From positions 56,707-120,706 of the forward strand of contig JACKQC010000018.1 in assembly GCA_024233085.1 (NCBI GenBank): a stretch of DNA of 64,000 bases, read 5' to 3'. The translations under genes were made by a program, and so were the position numbers. The stretch's first letter is position 1; each line of letters starts with the position of its first letter. The stretch comes from Akkermansiaceae bacterium. Lineage in GTDB: Bacteria > Verrucomicrobiota > Verrucomicrobiia > Verrucomicrobiales > DEV007. Under the pieces are notes generated by a model. It saw only the letters and a list, made by a program, of their open reading frames with translations, ran no database searches and had not been told where the DNA came from. Positions 24,585 to 33,958 of this stretch are shown piece by piece.

Positions 24585-26051
24585 ATGTCCTCTCCCAGCG
24601 CTTCCTCCCGGAAACCCAATCTCGACTCGGTCACCACGATCAACCCGGACGGGTCGCGGTATTTCCTGCATCCCGCGGATGTCCATGGTCCCTTCACCCG
24701 GTGGCGCCGCGTGGTCGGCGCCCTGTGGCTGGCTATTTATGTGTTGCTGCCGTGGATTCCGGTCAACGGATTCCCGGCGGTGTTTTTCGACCTCGCGAAC
24801 CGGCGTTTTCACCTCTTCGGACTGACTTTCGTCACCGAGGATCTGTGGCTGGCCTTTTTCATGCTGACGGGGCTGGGATTCGGCCTTTTCTACATCACCG
24901 CCCTGGCGGGCCGTCTGTGGTGCGGGTGGACCTGTCCCTACACGGTTTTTTTGGAGCACCTCTACCGGCGCATCGAGCGGTGGATCGAGGGGGACGCCGC
25001 CGCGCGGCGCAAGCTCGACGCGGCGCCGTGGACGGGTGGGAAGATGGCGAAACGCGTGTTCAAGCACGCGCTCTATTTCCTCGTCTCCGCCGCCATTGCC
25101 CACGTCTTTCTCTCGTATTTCGTTTCGCTGGAGCGGCTTTACGACTACATGCACCAGTCGCCGCTGGAAAACGCGAAGGCTTTCGGCGTGGTGACCTTTC
25201 TGACGGTCTGTCTTTACGGGTCCTTCGCGTGGTTTCGCGAGCAGTTTTGCATCATCCTTTGTCCCTACGGCCGTATCCAGTCCGCCCTGACCGATGACAA
25301 CACGATGGTCATCGGCTACGACCGGAAACGCGGGGAGCCGCGCGGGAAGGCGAGCGATCCGGGCGCGGGGGATTGCGTCGCCTGCAATCGCTGTGTCCAG
25401 GTCTGCCCCACGGGAATCGACATTCGCAACGGTCTCCAGCTCGAGTGCATCGGCTGCGCCGCCTGTGTGGACGCCTGCAACGAGATCATGGAGCGGCTGA
25501 AACGGCCAAAGGGACTGGTCCGCTACGACTCGATGAACGGCCTGGAGGGGCTGAAGACCAAAATCCTGCGCCCCCGCGTGTTCGTCTATTCCGCGCTCCT
25601 GGCGGTCGGGGCGACGGTGTTGCTGACCTTCACCAGCCGGCTGCATTCCTCCAGCGCCGAGGCGAGCCGGATGCGCGGCGAGGCCTATTACGTGACCGAC
25701 GAGGGGGTGCGCAATCAGTACGAACTGCGTCTCGTCACCAAGCGGAACGAGCCGACCACCTTCACCGTCACCGCCAAGGACGCGCCGACCGGACTGATAC
25801 TCTCCGGCCTGGGCGAATCGATCGTCGTCGATCCCCAGACGGAAGTGAAGCTTCCCTTCTTCGCCTCGATAACCAAGGCCGATTATCGCGGCCGTTTCAC
25901 ACTGAATCTCGAGATCGCGGTGCGGCCCGGAGACTACGTCATCGAGCAGACCGTTGAATTTCTCGGCCCCAGTGCCTACGTTTTCAACGAGGAACGCAAG
26001 AAAGCCGAAGCGGCCGCCAAGTCCGCGACCGAAGCGCCGAAGCAACCCTGA
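24585..26051 (+). CDS. ccoG: cbb3 oxidase accessory protein CcoG (cupric reductase, polyferredoxin)
   Basis: A 488-aa membrane protein that reduces Cu(II) to Cu(I) for cbb3 assembly. It has several membrane segments (about residues 40-60, 80-105, 160-180, 205-225), the conserved GRLWCGWTCPYTVF and REQFCIILCPYGRIQS, then two 4Fe-4S motifs, DCVACNRCVQVCP (about 264-276) and ECIGCAACVDACNE (about 287-300), and a C-terminal Ig-like domain (about 340-475). It follows ccoP by 41 bp. Confidence 0.95.
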   Translation: MSSPSASSRKPNLDSVTTINPDGSRYFLHPADVHGPFTRWRRVVGALWLAIYVLLPWIPVNGFPAVFFDLANRRFHLFGLTFVTEDLWLAFFMLTGLGFGLFYITALAGRLWCGWTCPYTVFLEHLYRRIERWIEGDAAARRKLDAAPWTGGKMAKRVFKHALYFLVSAAIAHVFLSYFVSLERLYDYMHQSPLENAKAFGVVTFLTVCLYGSFAWFREQFCIILCPYGRIQSALTDDNTMVIGYDRKRGEPRGKASDPGAGDCVACNRCVQVCPTGIDIRNGLQLECIGCAACVDACNEIMERLKRPKGLVRYDSMNGLEGLKTKILRPRVFVYSALLAVGATVLLTFTSRLHSSSAEASRMRGEAYYVTDEGVRNQYELRLVTKRNEPTTFTVTAKDAPTGLILSGLGESIVVDPQTEVKLPFFASITKADYRGRFTLNLEIAVRPGDYVIEQTVEFLGPSAYVFNEERKKAEAAAKSATEAPKQP

Positions 26052-26063
26052 AGCCGAGCCAAG

Positions 26064-26225
26064 ATGATCGCATTATTCCGCCAGCGTCCGTGGCTTTGGG
26101 TGGTGGTGGCGTTCCTGATCCTCTTCGCCGCCTGGGGCGCCTTTTTCACCCTGGCGATCAAGTTTCAGCCGGAAAAAATCGAGGCTCCGAATGCAGATTC
26201 CGAAGTACAAAATCCGAGCCACTAA
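26064..26225 (+). CDS. 53-aa single-pass membrane protein in the cbb3 cluster
   Basis: A short gene 12 bp after ccoG: MIALFRQRPWLWVVVAFLIL is the start, continuing FAAWGAFFTLAIKF, one membrane helix, then a short polar tail (QPEKIEAPNADSEVQNPSH). It occupies the place where FixH/CcoH usually lies and could be a minimal version or a replacement, but it lacks the periplasmic domain of CcoH. Likely co-transcribed; function unknown. Confidence 0.7.
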   Translation: MIALFRQRPWLWVVVAFLILFAAWGAFFTLAIKFQPEKIEAPNADSEVQNPSH

Positions 26226-26311
26226 GGGACACAATGGAACACGAATTTCTTTCGCAACCGCGAAGGAACGCGAATTTTTCGATCGGCTCTGAAAACTGAT
26301 TCCTGAAAACC

Positions 26312-27019
26312 GTGAGCCTCACCGAGCCCAATTCCGCCGCCAGTTTGTGGGGGGCCTTCGCCGCCGGAGCGGTGACCAGCCTCCACTGCGTCGGCATGTG
26401 CGGGTTGTTGACCTGCGGGCTGGGAATCGCGGGCGGCTCGGACCGGGTGGGACAGATGGCCGGTTATCACTCCGGACGACTCGCCTCCTACACCCTGCTG
26501 GGCGTGGTGGCGGGCGCGGTCGGGTATCTGCCAATCTCGCGGCTGACGGGCTCGGCGAACCTCGCGCCCTGGTTTCTGATCCTGTTCCTGGTGTTTGTCG
26601 GCCTCGGGTTGGAGCGTTTCCTGCCCTCGCTTCCCGGGGTGGGACGGCTGGTTTATCCGCTGCGTCGGCGCTTCGCCCGGACGTCGGGGGTGAAAAAAGG
26701 CGCGCTGGTCGGATTACTAACCCCGTTACTGCCCTGCGGCCCGCTCTGGGCGATGATCGGGATGGGGCTGCTGAGCGGTTCGCCGGTTCGCGGAGCGGAG
26801 CTGATGCTGGTCTTCGCTCTCGGCACCGTGCCGCTGCTCTGGGCGATGCAATCGGGGGCCGCCTTTTGGCAGCGCCGCCTGACGCCCCGGAGTGTCGAGC
26901 ATCTGCGCCGCGGATTCGCGCTGCTTGCGGCGCTGGCGCTGGCGTGGAGATTCCGGGGATCGCTGCCTTTCATCGACGGTCCCTCGGGATGCGGCTGTGA
27001 GGTGGCGGGAATCTTTTGA
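26312..27019 (+). CDS. sulfite exporter TauE/SafE-family (UreH-like) membrane protein
   Basis: A 235-aa protein with about six membrane segments. The motif TSLHCVGMCGLLTCG near the N-terminus and LLTPLLPCGPLWAMIGMGLL, with paired cysteines, are typical of the TauE/SafE/UreH-like family that accompanies cbb3 oxidase clusters. In related organisms such proteins serve copper delivery or heavy-metal transport; here it precedes ccoI, supporting copper handling. Start GTG 26312; stop overlaps the next gene. The GCGCEV end could also bind metal. Confidence 0.85.
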   Translation: MSLTEPNSAASLWGAFAAGAVTSLHCVGMCGLLTCGLGIAGGSDRVGQMAGYHSGRLASYTLLGVVAGAVGYLPISRLTGSANLAPWFLILFLVFVGLGLERFLPSLPGVGRLVYPLRRRFARTSGVKKGALVGLLTPLLPCGPLWAMIGMGLLSGSPVRGAELMLVFALGTVPLLWAMQSGAAFWQRRLTPRSVEHLRRGFALLAALALAWRFRGSLPFIDGPSGCGCEVAGIF

Positions 27020-29502
27020 CGGATCCAGCCCACATGCCCGCCGCCGGCCCCAAAACCGGTCCTTTCACGAGCGCCGACGAAACCGCCGAATCGGAAACCG
27101 ATCGCGTCTGCGTCCACTGCGGCACGCGTTACCGGCTCATCGGAGCGGGGGACACGCGATTCTGCTGTTCCGGATGCCGGTTTGTCCACGAATTGATCGC
27201 CAACGAAGGGCTCGACCGGTTTTACGATCTGCGGGGAAACAAAAACCTCCAGCCGGTGAAGTCGGTCGCGTTTCAGCGGCGCGACTTTGACTGGCTCCAT
27301 CGCGAAGCCGCCGCCGCCGAAGCCGGGTGCGGGGAGTGCGGCGAGGCCGCGAAGCTCACCCTCGATCTCCAGGGCATTTCCTGCGCGGCCTGCGTGTGGC
27401 TGATCGAGCGCGTTTTTCGCCGCTTCGAGGGCGGGCTGCGCATCCTGGTCGACGCGCAGCTCGGGCTCGTCCGTCTGTGGTGGGAACCCGGCCGCTTCGA
27501 TCCGGTCCAGTTCGCCGCCGAGTTGCAGCGCTTCGGATACGCCGCCGGTCCCGCGACGGACGCGACCGCCGGCGCCGTCGCGCGCACCGAAAGCCGCGCC
27601 CTGCTGACCCGGGCCGGGGTGACCGGCGGGCTGGCCATGAACGCGATGGCCTTCACCCTGCCGCGATATCTCGGGATGGCGGACGATTTTTTCCTCGCCC
27701 GGCTGTTCGAGATGATCGCCATGGCCTCGGCCACTCTGGCCTTGCTGGCCGGAGGCGGTTATTTCTTCCGCCGCGCCTGGCGGGCGCTTTCGATCGGTTC
27801 GCTCCACATGGACCTGCCCATTTCACTGGGCCTGATCGCCGCGTGGGGCGGCTCGGTCGCCGGCTGGGCGCTGAGGGTGGAGTCGCTCCTTTATTTCGAC
27901 TTCGTCGCCGTTTTCGCCTTTCTCATGCTGGGAGGACGATGGCTTCAACAGTCCGCGCTCGAAAAAAACCGGGCCGTCCTCCTGGCCGGGGCGGGAAAAA
28001 TCGACACCGTCACCGTGCCGGACGCGGAAGCCTCGGGCGAACGCGCCATCCCCGTCGCCGAACTCGCCGTGGGCGACACCTTCCTCGTCAAACCCGGCGA
28101 AACGCTCCCGGTCGCCGGCGTCCTGATGACGAAAGCCGGCGCCGAGCTGAGCCATGAGTGGATCAATGGCGAGCCCGAGCCGCGCGCGCTGAACGCCGGA
28201 GCCGAGGCCCCCGCCGGAGCGGTCAATGCCGGCCGTCGCTCCCTGACTTTCGCCGCCCGGGAGCGCCACGCCGATTCGCTGCTCGCGCGCCTGCTTGCCG
28301 TGACCGAAGACGCCGCGCGGAGCGGGGAGCACAGCCGGGATCTCGGTCGCGTGCTTCGCGTGTATCTCGGCCTGGTGCTGCTCGCCGCCTTCGGCGGGGC
28401 GGGCGTCTGGCTGGCTCGCGGCGCGCCCTGGCCCGCGGCCCTGCAGGTCTTGATTTCGGTTCTCGTCGTTTCCTGTCCCTGCGCGCTGGGCGTCGCCCTG
28501 CCCCTCTTGGACGAACTGGTGGTGGCCCGGCTGCGGCGCGCCGGCCTCTTCGTCCAGAACGCCGGTCTCTGGTCGCGGCTGCGCCACGTGCGGCGCCTCG
28601 TTTTCGACAAAACCGGCACCCTCACCCGCGAGACCCCGCGGCTCGTGAACGACCAAATTCTCGCCGCGCTTGACCCCGAATCCCGGCGCATTCTCGCCGC
28701 CCTGGTGCGCGACAGCCGCCACCCCGCCGGCCGAGCCATCCGCGAGGCCCTCGCCATGGCCGATCCCGCCGCGACCGCCGCCGAACTCTCGCCCATCGAG
28801 GAAACCGTCGCCCACGGCGTCGCCTGGACCGATCCCGGGCGCGGCCTCACCTGGAGCCTCGGAAAACCCGGATGGCGCGCCGAGGCGCCGTCCGCCGAGG
28901 CCGGCGCCCGCCTCGTTTTTGCCCGGGATGCGCACTGCCTCGCCGCCTTCGTTCTGGAGGAGGCGCTCCGCGACGATGCCGTCGCCGAAGTCGGCCGCTT
29001 TCGCCGCCTCGGATACGAGCTGGCCATTCTCAGCGGCGATTCCATCGAGCGAGTCGGGAAATTTGCCGCCGGACTCGGGATCGATCCCGCCAATGTCGTG
29101 GCCGGCGCGTCGCCCGCCGAAAAAGCCGCCTGGGTCGCCGCGCACGATCCCGGCCACACCCTTTACCTCGGCGACGGCGCCAACGACAGCCTCGCCTTCG
29201 ATGCCGCGGCCTGTCGGGGCACTCCCGCGATCGGCAGCGGAGTCCTCGAGCGAAAGAGCGACTTCTATTTCCTCGGCCAGGGGATCGGCGCCATCGGCCG
29301 CCTGCTCGCCCTCGCCTCCCGCCGCCGTCGGATCGCCGCGGCCATCCTGGCGGTCGCGATCGTCTACAATGTGGCCGCCGTCGCCGTGGCCCTGGCGGGC
29401 TGGATGAATCCGCTGCTGGCCGCCGTGCTGATGCCGATCAGTTCCGTCGTCACGCTCGCCCTCGCGGCGGCCGTCGGACGGGAGAAACGATCGCGCGCTT
29501 GA
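27016..29502 (+). CDS. ccoI: copper-translocating P-type ATPase for cbb3 assembly (CcoI/FixI type)
   Basis: An 828-aa P1B-ATPase that moves copper across the inner membrane for oxidase assembly. The N-terminus has a cysteine-rich domain (VCVHCGTRYRL, FCCSGCRFVHELI), typical of FixI/CcoI, and a metal-binding domain with GISCAACVWLIERVF. Core motifs follow: the CPC in VVSCPCALG (C487, C489), phosphorylation site DKTGTLT (D531) and GDGANDSLAF. The actuator motif is INGEPEP rather than the usual TGES/TGEP, with the catalytic Glu kept. Start is TTG 27016, overlapping the preceding stop; ATG 27034 is an alternative. Confidence 0.93.
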   Translation: MTDPAHMPAAGPKTGPFTSADETAESETDRVCVHCGTRYRLIGAGDTRFCCSGCRFVHELIANEGLDRFYDLRGNKNLQPVKSVAFQRRDFDWLHREAAAAEAGCGECGEAAKLTLDLQGISCAACVWLIERVFRRFEGGLRILVDAQLGLVRLWWEPGRFDPVQFAAELQRFGYAAGPATDATAGAVARTESRALLTRAGVTGGLAMNAMAFTLPRYLGMADDFFLARLFEMIAMASATLALLAGGGYFFRRAWRALSIGSLHMDLPISLGLIAAWGGSVAGWALRVESLLYFDFVAVFAFLMLGGRWLQQSALEKNRAVLLAGAGKIDTVTVPDAEASGERAIPVAELAVGDTFLVKPGETLPVAGVLMTKAGAELSHEWINGEPEPRALNAGAEAPAGAVNAGRRSLTFAARERHADSLLARLLAVTEDAARSGEHSRDLGRVLRVYLGLVLLAAFGGAGVWLARGAPWPAALQVLISVLVVSCPCALGVALPLLDELVVARLRRAGLFVQNAGLWSRLRHVRRLVFDKTGTLTRETPRLVNDQILAALDPESRRILAALVRDSRHPAGRAIREALAMADPAATAAELSPIEETVAHGVAWTDPGRGLTWSLGKPGWRAEAPSAEAGARLVFARDAHCLAAFVLEEALRDDAVAEVGRFRRLGYELAILSGDSIERVGKFAAGLGIDPANVVAGASPAEKAAWVAAHDPGHTLYLGDGANDSLAFDAAACRGTPAIGSGVLERKSDFYFLGQGIGAIGRLLALASRRRRIAAAILAVAIVYNVAAVAVALAGWMNPLLAAVLMPISSVVTLALAAAVGREKRSRA

Positions 29503-29652
29503 GTGGCTGTCGAAGCGCACTGAAAAACGGTCAATTTCCCGCCGGGGATTTGTTTCCGCGCATTTATTCGATTTCGAAAACCCGAATCGTGGGGTTTCGT
29601 GGGGAGCCCGCCGGCGCCGAACCCGTTACCGTTCAACCATCCCGGCCAAAAA

Positions 29653-30321
29653 ATGGGAGCGCTTCTCACACTGCTCGTTATCGCCACCGTTTCCATCATC
29701 GTCGTCCGGGTGGGAGCCACGGCGCTGATGATGACGGGACTGAGCTGGGACACATCGAGTTTCCAGGCCTACTCGGCGTTTTTCGGCGTCGGCTTCACCA
29801 CCCGCGAGGCGGAGCTGGTGGTCGAGCATCCCGTCCGGCGGCGCATCATTCGCGATCTCATCCTGGCGGGAAATGTCGGGCTGACCTCCGCGCTGGCGAC
29901 GCTGGTCGTGACCTTCGTCCATTCGTCGGAAACCGGCGACACCGTCCGCGCCGCCGGCTGGATACTCGGCGGGCTGGCGCTTTTCGTCGCCTTCGTCAAC
30001 CTGCCCATCGTGAAACGCCTCCTCGACTGGGCGATTCGCAAAAGCCTGGAGCGGGCCGGCGTGCGGCACGCGCTCGACTACGAGCTGCTGCTGCGCGTTC
30101 ACTCGGGATACAGCGTGTCGGAGGTGGAAGTGCTGGAATCCTGCGCGCTGGCCGGGCGCCGCCTGCGCGAATCCCGGCCCGCCGACGACGGCATCATCGT
30201 CCTCGGCATTTCCAAGGCGAGCGGAGAATTTCGCGGCGCCCCCGGACCCGAGGATGTGATCGAGATCGGAGACGTCATCACCGTCTACGGCGAGGACGAG
30301 GCCATCAAGCACCTCGCCTGA
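29653..30321 (+). CDS. membrane protein with C-terminal TrkA-C domain
   Basis: A 222-aa protein: three or four membrane segments (GALLTLLVIATVSIIVVRVG; a middle segment FQAYSAFFGVGFTTREAE; NVGLTSALATLVVTF; AAGWILGGLALFVAFVNL), then a cytoplasmic TrkA-C (RCK_C) domain with VLESCALAGRRLRESRP and a typical end, IEIGDVITVYGEDEAIKHL. TrkA-C domains bind small ligands and regulate ion channels or transporters; the FTTREAE motif recalls a family related to ion-transport regulators. Start chosen at ATG 29653 (MGALL). Likely involved in cation homeostasis; not certain. It is 150 bp downstream of ccoI. Confidence 0.78.
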   Translation: MGALLTLLVIATVSIIVVRVGATALMMTGLSWDTSSFQAYSAFFGVGFTTREAELVVEHPVRRRIIRDLILAGNVGLTSALATLVVTFVHSSETGDTVRAAGWILGGLALFVAFVNLPIVKRLLDWAIRKSLERAGVRHALDYELLLRVHSGYSVSEVEVLESCALAGRRLRESRPADDGIIVLGISKASGEFRGAPGPEDVIEIGDVITVYGEDEAIKHLA

Positions 30322-30426
30322 GCCCGAGAATTCGGAAAAACGGCGATCGAAAGCGATCGGTCCCGGCGAGCGGGGGCGCGAAGCTCGCCGTTGGCTCTCC
30401 GTGAAATCTCGATTAAATTGGCCGCC

Positions 30427-31260
30427 ATGATTCCGAATTCCCCCTTCCGGATCGTCCGGTTCCTCTCCGTCCTCGCGATCGCCTCGGGTTTGGCCGCCGT
30501 GCCGCGCGCCGGATACGCCCAGAGCGGCGCGCCGCAAAAGATCGACATCGGCAACCTGCCCGCCGACGTGGTCGACGACGTCATCATCCCCATCCCGCAG
30601 GAGATTTTCGCCTCGCTCGACAAGCTGGGTAACCAGAACTGGAAGAGCCACCTGCTGCGCAAGGACGTCGATCTCGACGCCAACCGTTCGCGGACCGCCT
30701 TTCTGTTCGGGCTCGTCATCTCGGAGGGTTTCATTGCCGTGCAGGCGGAGGACCGCGACGAAGTGAAACGCGCCGGGCGTGAAGTCCTGCGGCTGGCCGG
30801 CGCCCTCGGCGTGAAAAGCGAGGTGGAAGGCCATGCCCTCGCCATTATCGACGGCGCCAACGCCGGCGAGTGGTCCGGCGTGCGCCGCGAACTCGACAGG
30901 ACCCGCCAGACCGTGATCGACACCATGGAAAAACAGCGCGACAAGGAATTCGCCGATCTCGTCAGCATCGGCGGCTGGCTCGGCGGCACCCGCGCGCTGG
31001 CCGCCCTGGTTTCGGACCGTTACTCCGCCGACGCCGCCGAGCTGCTGCACCAGCCCGACCTGCTCGACCAGATCAGCCGCCGTTTCGCCGGCCTCTCGGA
31101 CCGCGCCCGCATCGGAGCCATCTTCGAGCGCGTCACGCAAACTCTGGACGCCTTGAAACCGCTCATGCGCACCAACGGCGACGGGAATGTGCCCGCCGAA
31201 GCCGTCGGCAAGATCGAATCCCTCACGACCGATCTCACCAACGCCGTCTATGGAAACTGA
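30427..31260 (+). CDS. exported protein of unknown function
   Basis: A 277-aa protein with a signal peptide (MIPNSPFRIVRFLSVLAIAS, cut near GYAQS-GAPQ). The mature part is helical, with repeating hydrophobic/charged stretches (FLFGLVISEGFIAVQAEDRDEV; AGREVLRLAGALGVKSEVEG; FADLVSIGGWLGGTRALAALV) and no cysteines or catalytic motifs that I recognise. It should be periplasmic. The next gene overlaps its stop by 11 bp, so the two form a transcription unit and could act together. Start at ATG 30427; an earlier frame start is at 30391. Confidence 0.78.
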   Translation: MIPNSPFRIVRFLSVLAIASGLAAVPRAGYAQSGAPQKIDIGNLPADVVDDVIIPIPQEIFASLDKLGNQNWKSHLLRKDVDLDANRSRTAFLFGLVISEGFIAVQAEDRDEVKRAGREVLRLAGALGVKSEVEGHALAIIDGANAGEWSGVRRELDRTRQTVIDTMEKQRDKEFADLVSIGGWLGGTRALAALVSDRYSADAAELLHQPDLLDQISRRFAGLSDRARIGAIFERVTQTLDALKPLMRTNGDGNVPAEAVGKIESLTTDLTNAVYGN

Positions 31261-31759
31261 AGCCCCCGCCGCCCGATTCGCGATTCGCCGCCGCCGCCAT
31301 GCCCGGGTGCCGCCCGGGTCTCCGCGCGCGCCGGCGACGCTGCTCCCGGTGTTGATCGGCCTGATGGCCGGGCTCGCCCACGCCTTCATTCACGACGGCA
31401 AGTCCTTCGCCATCGAAGCCGCCCTGCCGCAGTTGGAGCTGGAGGAAAACCCCTTCGTCCTCCGCGAGGAATGGTGGAACGGCGAGCTGAAAGCCGGCGA
31501 AAACAAGATCATGCAGCACCAGCTCTTCAAACGGAACGAATACTGGTTCTGGGCCGGCGGCTCGATCGAGGCTTGCGAGGTGAGTATTCACGTTTACAAC
31601 GCCGAGGGCACCCTTGTCGACGCCGAGGCCTTCCAGCGCGGCAACGTCGCCGGCGTGCGCGTGGTACCCGACAAAACCGGTTCCTACTACCTCCGCGTCG
31701 CCGTCGAAAAGTCCGAGGAAAACCCCGTCGAATGGGCCGTCATCTACGCCTATCGCTGA
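31250..31759 (+). CDS. small exported protein of unknown function
   Basis: A 169-aa protein with a long basic N-terminus followed by a hydrophobic segment (TLLPVLIGLMAGLAHAFIHD), consistent with a signal peptide. The mature part has WWNGELKAGENKIMQHQLFK, NEYWFWAGGSIEACEVSIHVY and RVVPDKTGSYYLRVAVEKSE, a beta-rich domain like extracellular or pre-peptidase-type beta-sandwich modules. It overlaps the preceding exported gene, from which it starts 11 bp before the stop. Confidence 0.72.
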   Translation: METEAPAARFAIRRRRHARVPPGSPRAPATLLPVLIGLMAGLAHAFIHDGKSFAIEAALPQLELEENPFVLREEWWNGELKAGENKIMQHQLFKRNEYWFWAGGSIEACEVSIHVYNAEGTLVDAEAFQRGNVAGVRVVPDKTGSYYLRVAVEKSEENPVEWAVIYAYR

Positions 31760-31808
31760 GCGGGCGGGCGAAGCCGCCGCGAGTTCCGCCTTACCCTCTT
31801 CGGTCGCC

Positions 31809-31850
31809 GACCCAACAGGGTTGGGTCGATGACCGTACCCTGTTGGGTCG
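31809..31850. repeat. dispersed palindromic repeat, copy B
   Basis: The units GACCCAACAGGGTTGGGTCG and TACCCTGTTGGGTCGG lie in opposite orientation with a short gap. It lies between the exported-protein pair and the symporter gene and may form a stable hairpin, possibly acting as a transcription terminator or spacer. Confidence 0.85.
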
Positions 31851-31934
31851 GCGCGGTTTTCGCGGGATGGAAAAGGCGGTTTCGCGGGATTTTGGGGGTT
31901 GCGGGGCGGAGGACTCTTCTCTAAAAGAGTTGGC

Positions 31935-33668
31935 ATGGCAGGTTCCGCATCCGCTTCCAATCATCGTCCCCGGGAAAACTGGTCCTCGCGCCTGGGAGTG
32001 ATTCTCGCCGTGTCGGGCAGCGCGGTGGGTTTGGGGAACTTTCTGCGTTTTCCCGGCCAGGCGGCGCAGTACGGCGGCGGCGCCTTTATGATCGCCTACG
32101 TGATTTCCTTTCTCCTGATCGGTCTGCCGATCTGTTGGTCGGAGTGGGCGATGGGCCGATACGCGGGGCAGCGCGGCTACAATTCCTGCCCGGGGATTTT
32201 CAACTTCGTCGGGCGCCACCGCTTCGCCAAGTACGCCGGGGTCATCGGGGTCATCATTCCGGTGGTCATTTACATGTACTATGTCTATATCGAGGCGTGG
32301 TGCCTGGGTTACGCGGTGAATTTCCTGCGCGGGACCATGAAATTCGCGGACGCGGAGGCGGCGGGCGCCTATTGGAAAGATTTCATCGGCTTTCACCGCG
32401 ATGGAGAAGCACTTGGCTTCGGGTTGGAAAAGGTGGGGCCGTATCTGATCCTCGTGTTTGTCCTCAACTTCGTGCTGATCTATCGCGGGCTGGCGAAGGG
32501 CATCGAGTGGTTCTGCAAATACGCCATGCCGGCGCTCATCGTGCTGGCGCTGATCATCCTGGTGCGGGTGTTGACCCTGGGCGCTCCCGACGCAAGCAAG
32601 CCGGAGAACAGCGTGGTCAACGGGCTCGGCTTCATGTGGAACCCGACCAAGACCTTTGTCGTGCAGGACATGCCCGACGGGACGAAGGCGCGGACCGAGG
32701 TGGTCGACCCCGACAAGATCGCGCTCGCCGCGAAAAATCCGAAATTCACCATCGAAACGGTCGGGGTGCTCGCGCAGTTGAAGAATCCGCAGCTCTGGCT
32801 GGCGGCGGCGGGGCAGATTTTCTTTTCGTTGTCGGTGGGCTTCGGGATCATTCTCACCTACGCCAGTTACCTGCGAAGCCGGGACGATGTGGTGCTGAGC
32901 GGCCTGTCGGCGGCGAGCGCGAACGAATTCTGCGAGGTGGGACTCGGCGGGCTCATCACGATTCCGGCCGGGCTGGCTTTTCTGGGCGTGACGGGGGTCT
33001 CGGGCCAGGGGACTTTCGGGTTGGGGTTCAATGTGCTGCCCATGGTGTTTTCCGAGATGCCGGCGGGCAATTTCTTCGGTTTTTTGTTTTTCTTTCTGTT
33101 GTTCCTGGCGGCGGTGACCAGTTCGCTGTCGATGCTGCAGCCGGGGATCGCCTTCATCGAGGAGGCCATGAATCTCGGGCGCAAGATGTCGGTGGCGGTG
33201 CTCGGGTTTATCACGGCGGTGGGCTGCGGGTTCGTCGTCTATTTCAGCAAGGATATCCGGGCGCTGGACACGCTGGATTTCTGGGTGGGCACCTTCCTGA
33301 TCTTCATCCTGGCGACGATCCAGGTGATCCTGTTTTCGTGGGTGATGGGGGTGGATCGCGGATTCGAGGAGGCGCACAAGGGCGCGGCCATCCGGGTGCC
33401 CGGGATTTTCAGATTCATCCTGAAATACGTTTCGCCCCTCTTTTTGCTGATCGTGTTCGTGATGTGGCTGCTGGTGAATGTCTTCGGCGTCAGCTTCGAG
33501 ACCGGCCAAAGCAAGCTGAGCGGCTATGTCGTCGATCTTTTCGTCGAGCCTCAGGTGGTTTCGTGGATGAGTGTCTGCCTGATCGTGCTCGTCGGCGCGA
33601 TGGTGACGCTGATCCTTTCGCGGGCGACGATCTACCGGTCGGAGCTGGCGAACTCCGACGGCGAATAG
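31935..33668 (+). CDS. sodium:neurotransmitter symporter-family (NSS) transporter
   Basis: A 577-aa inner-membrane protein with about 11-12 helices that couples Na+ influx to uptake of an amino acid or amine. The NSS signature GVILAVSGSAVGLGNFLRFP near the N-terminus is followed by YGGGAFMIAYVISFLLIGLP, then a large central insert (about residues 200-270). A helix 6-like segment, QIFFSLSVGFGIILTYASYL, is also present. The next gene encodes a 54-aa single-span protein that may be its partner. Start at ATG 31935. Transport by Na+ fits the predicted Na+ ATPase further on. Confidence 0.93.
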   Translation: MAGSASASNHRPRENWSSRLGVILAVSGSAVGLGNFLRFPGQAAQYGGGAFMIAYVISFLLIGLPICWSEWAMGRYAGQRGYNSCPGIFNFVGRHRFAKYAGVIGVIIPVVIYMYYVYIEAWCLGYAVNFLRGTMKFADAEAAGAYWKDFIGFHRDGEALGFGLEKVGPYLILVFVLNFVLIYRGLAKGIEWFCKYAMPALIVLALIILVRVLTLGAPDASKPENSVVNGLGFMWNPTKTFVVQDMPDGTKARTEVVDPDKIALAAKNPKFTIETVGVLAQLKNPQLWLAAAGQIFFSLSVGFGIILTYASYLRSRDDVVLSGLSAASANEFCEVGLGGLITIPAGLAFLGVTGVSGQGTFGLGFNVLPMVFSEMPAGNFFGFLFFFLLFLAAVTSSLSMLQPGIAFIEEAMNLGRKMSVAVLGFITAVGCGFVVYFSKDIRALDTLDFWVGTFLIFILATIQVILFSWVMGVDRGFEEAHKGAAIRVPGIFRFILKYVSPLFLLIVFVMWLLVNVFGVSFETGQSKLSGYVVDLFVEPQVVSWMSVCLIVLVGAMVTLILSRATIYRSELANSDGE

Positions 33669-33727
33669 ATCGCGGCGCGGTTGCTTAATTCTAAAATCTT
33701 CCGGAAAACAAGAGAGGAGCGAAATCC

Positions 33728-33892
33728 ATGACGACAGGCGGTTGGATCATCATGAGCGTGTCGGTGGCGGCGGTGACGCTGCTGTTTGTCTGGTCGATCG
33801 CGAAGGTGCTGCGCACGCCGGGCGAAACGGAGAAGATGCACGGCTTCGAGTTCGAGACGCCGGACGAAAAAACGGATCGCGACCCGTCCTAA
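33728..33892 (+). CDS. 54-aa single-span membrane protein, likely symporter partner
   Basis: MTTGGWIIMSVSVAAVTLLF starts the protein, one membrane helix followed by VWSIAKVLRTPGETEKMHGF and an acidic tail. NSS-family transporters are often followed by a small single-span protein (for example MetS of MetP/MetS), so this is probably an accessory subunit. It lies 59 bp after the symporter. The family itself is not recognised, and the call is by context. Confidence 0.7.
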   Translation: MTTGGWIIMSVSVAAVTLLFVWSIAKVLRTPGETEKMHGFEFETPDEKTDRDPS

Positions 33893-33958
33893 GGGCGCCG
33901 GCCCGGATGCGGGATGGAATGCGCGTTGCCGCCCGGACTTTGACGTCGTAGAATCATC

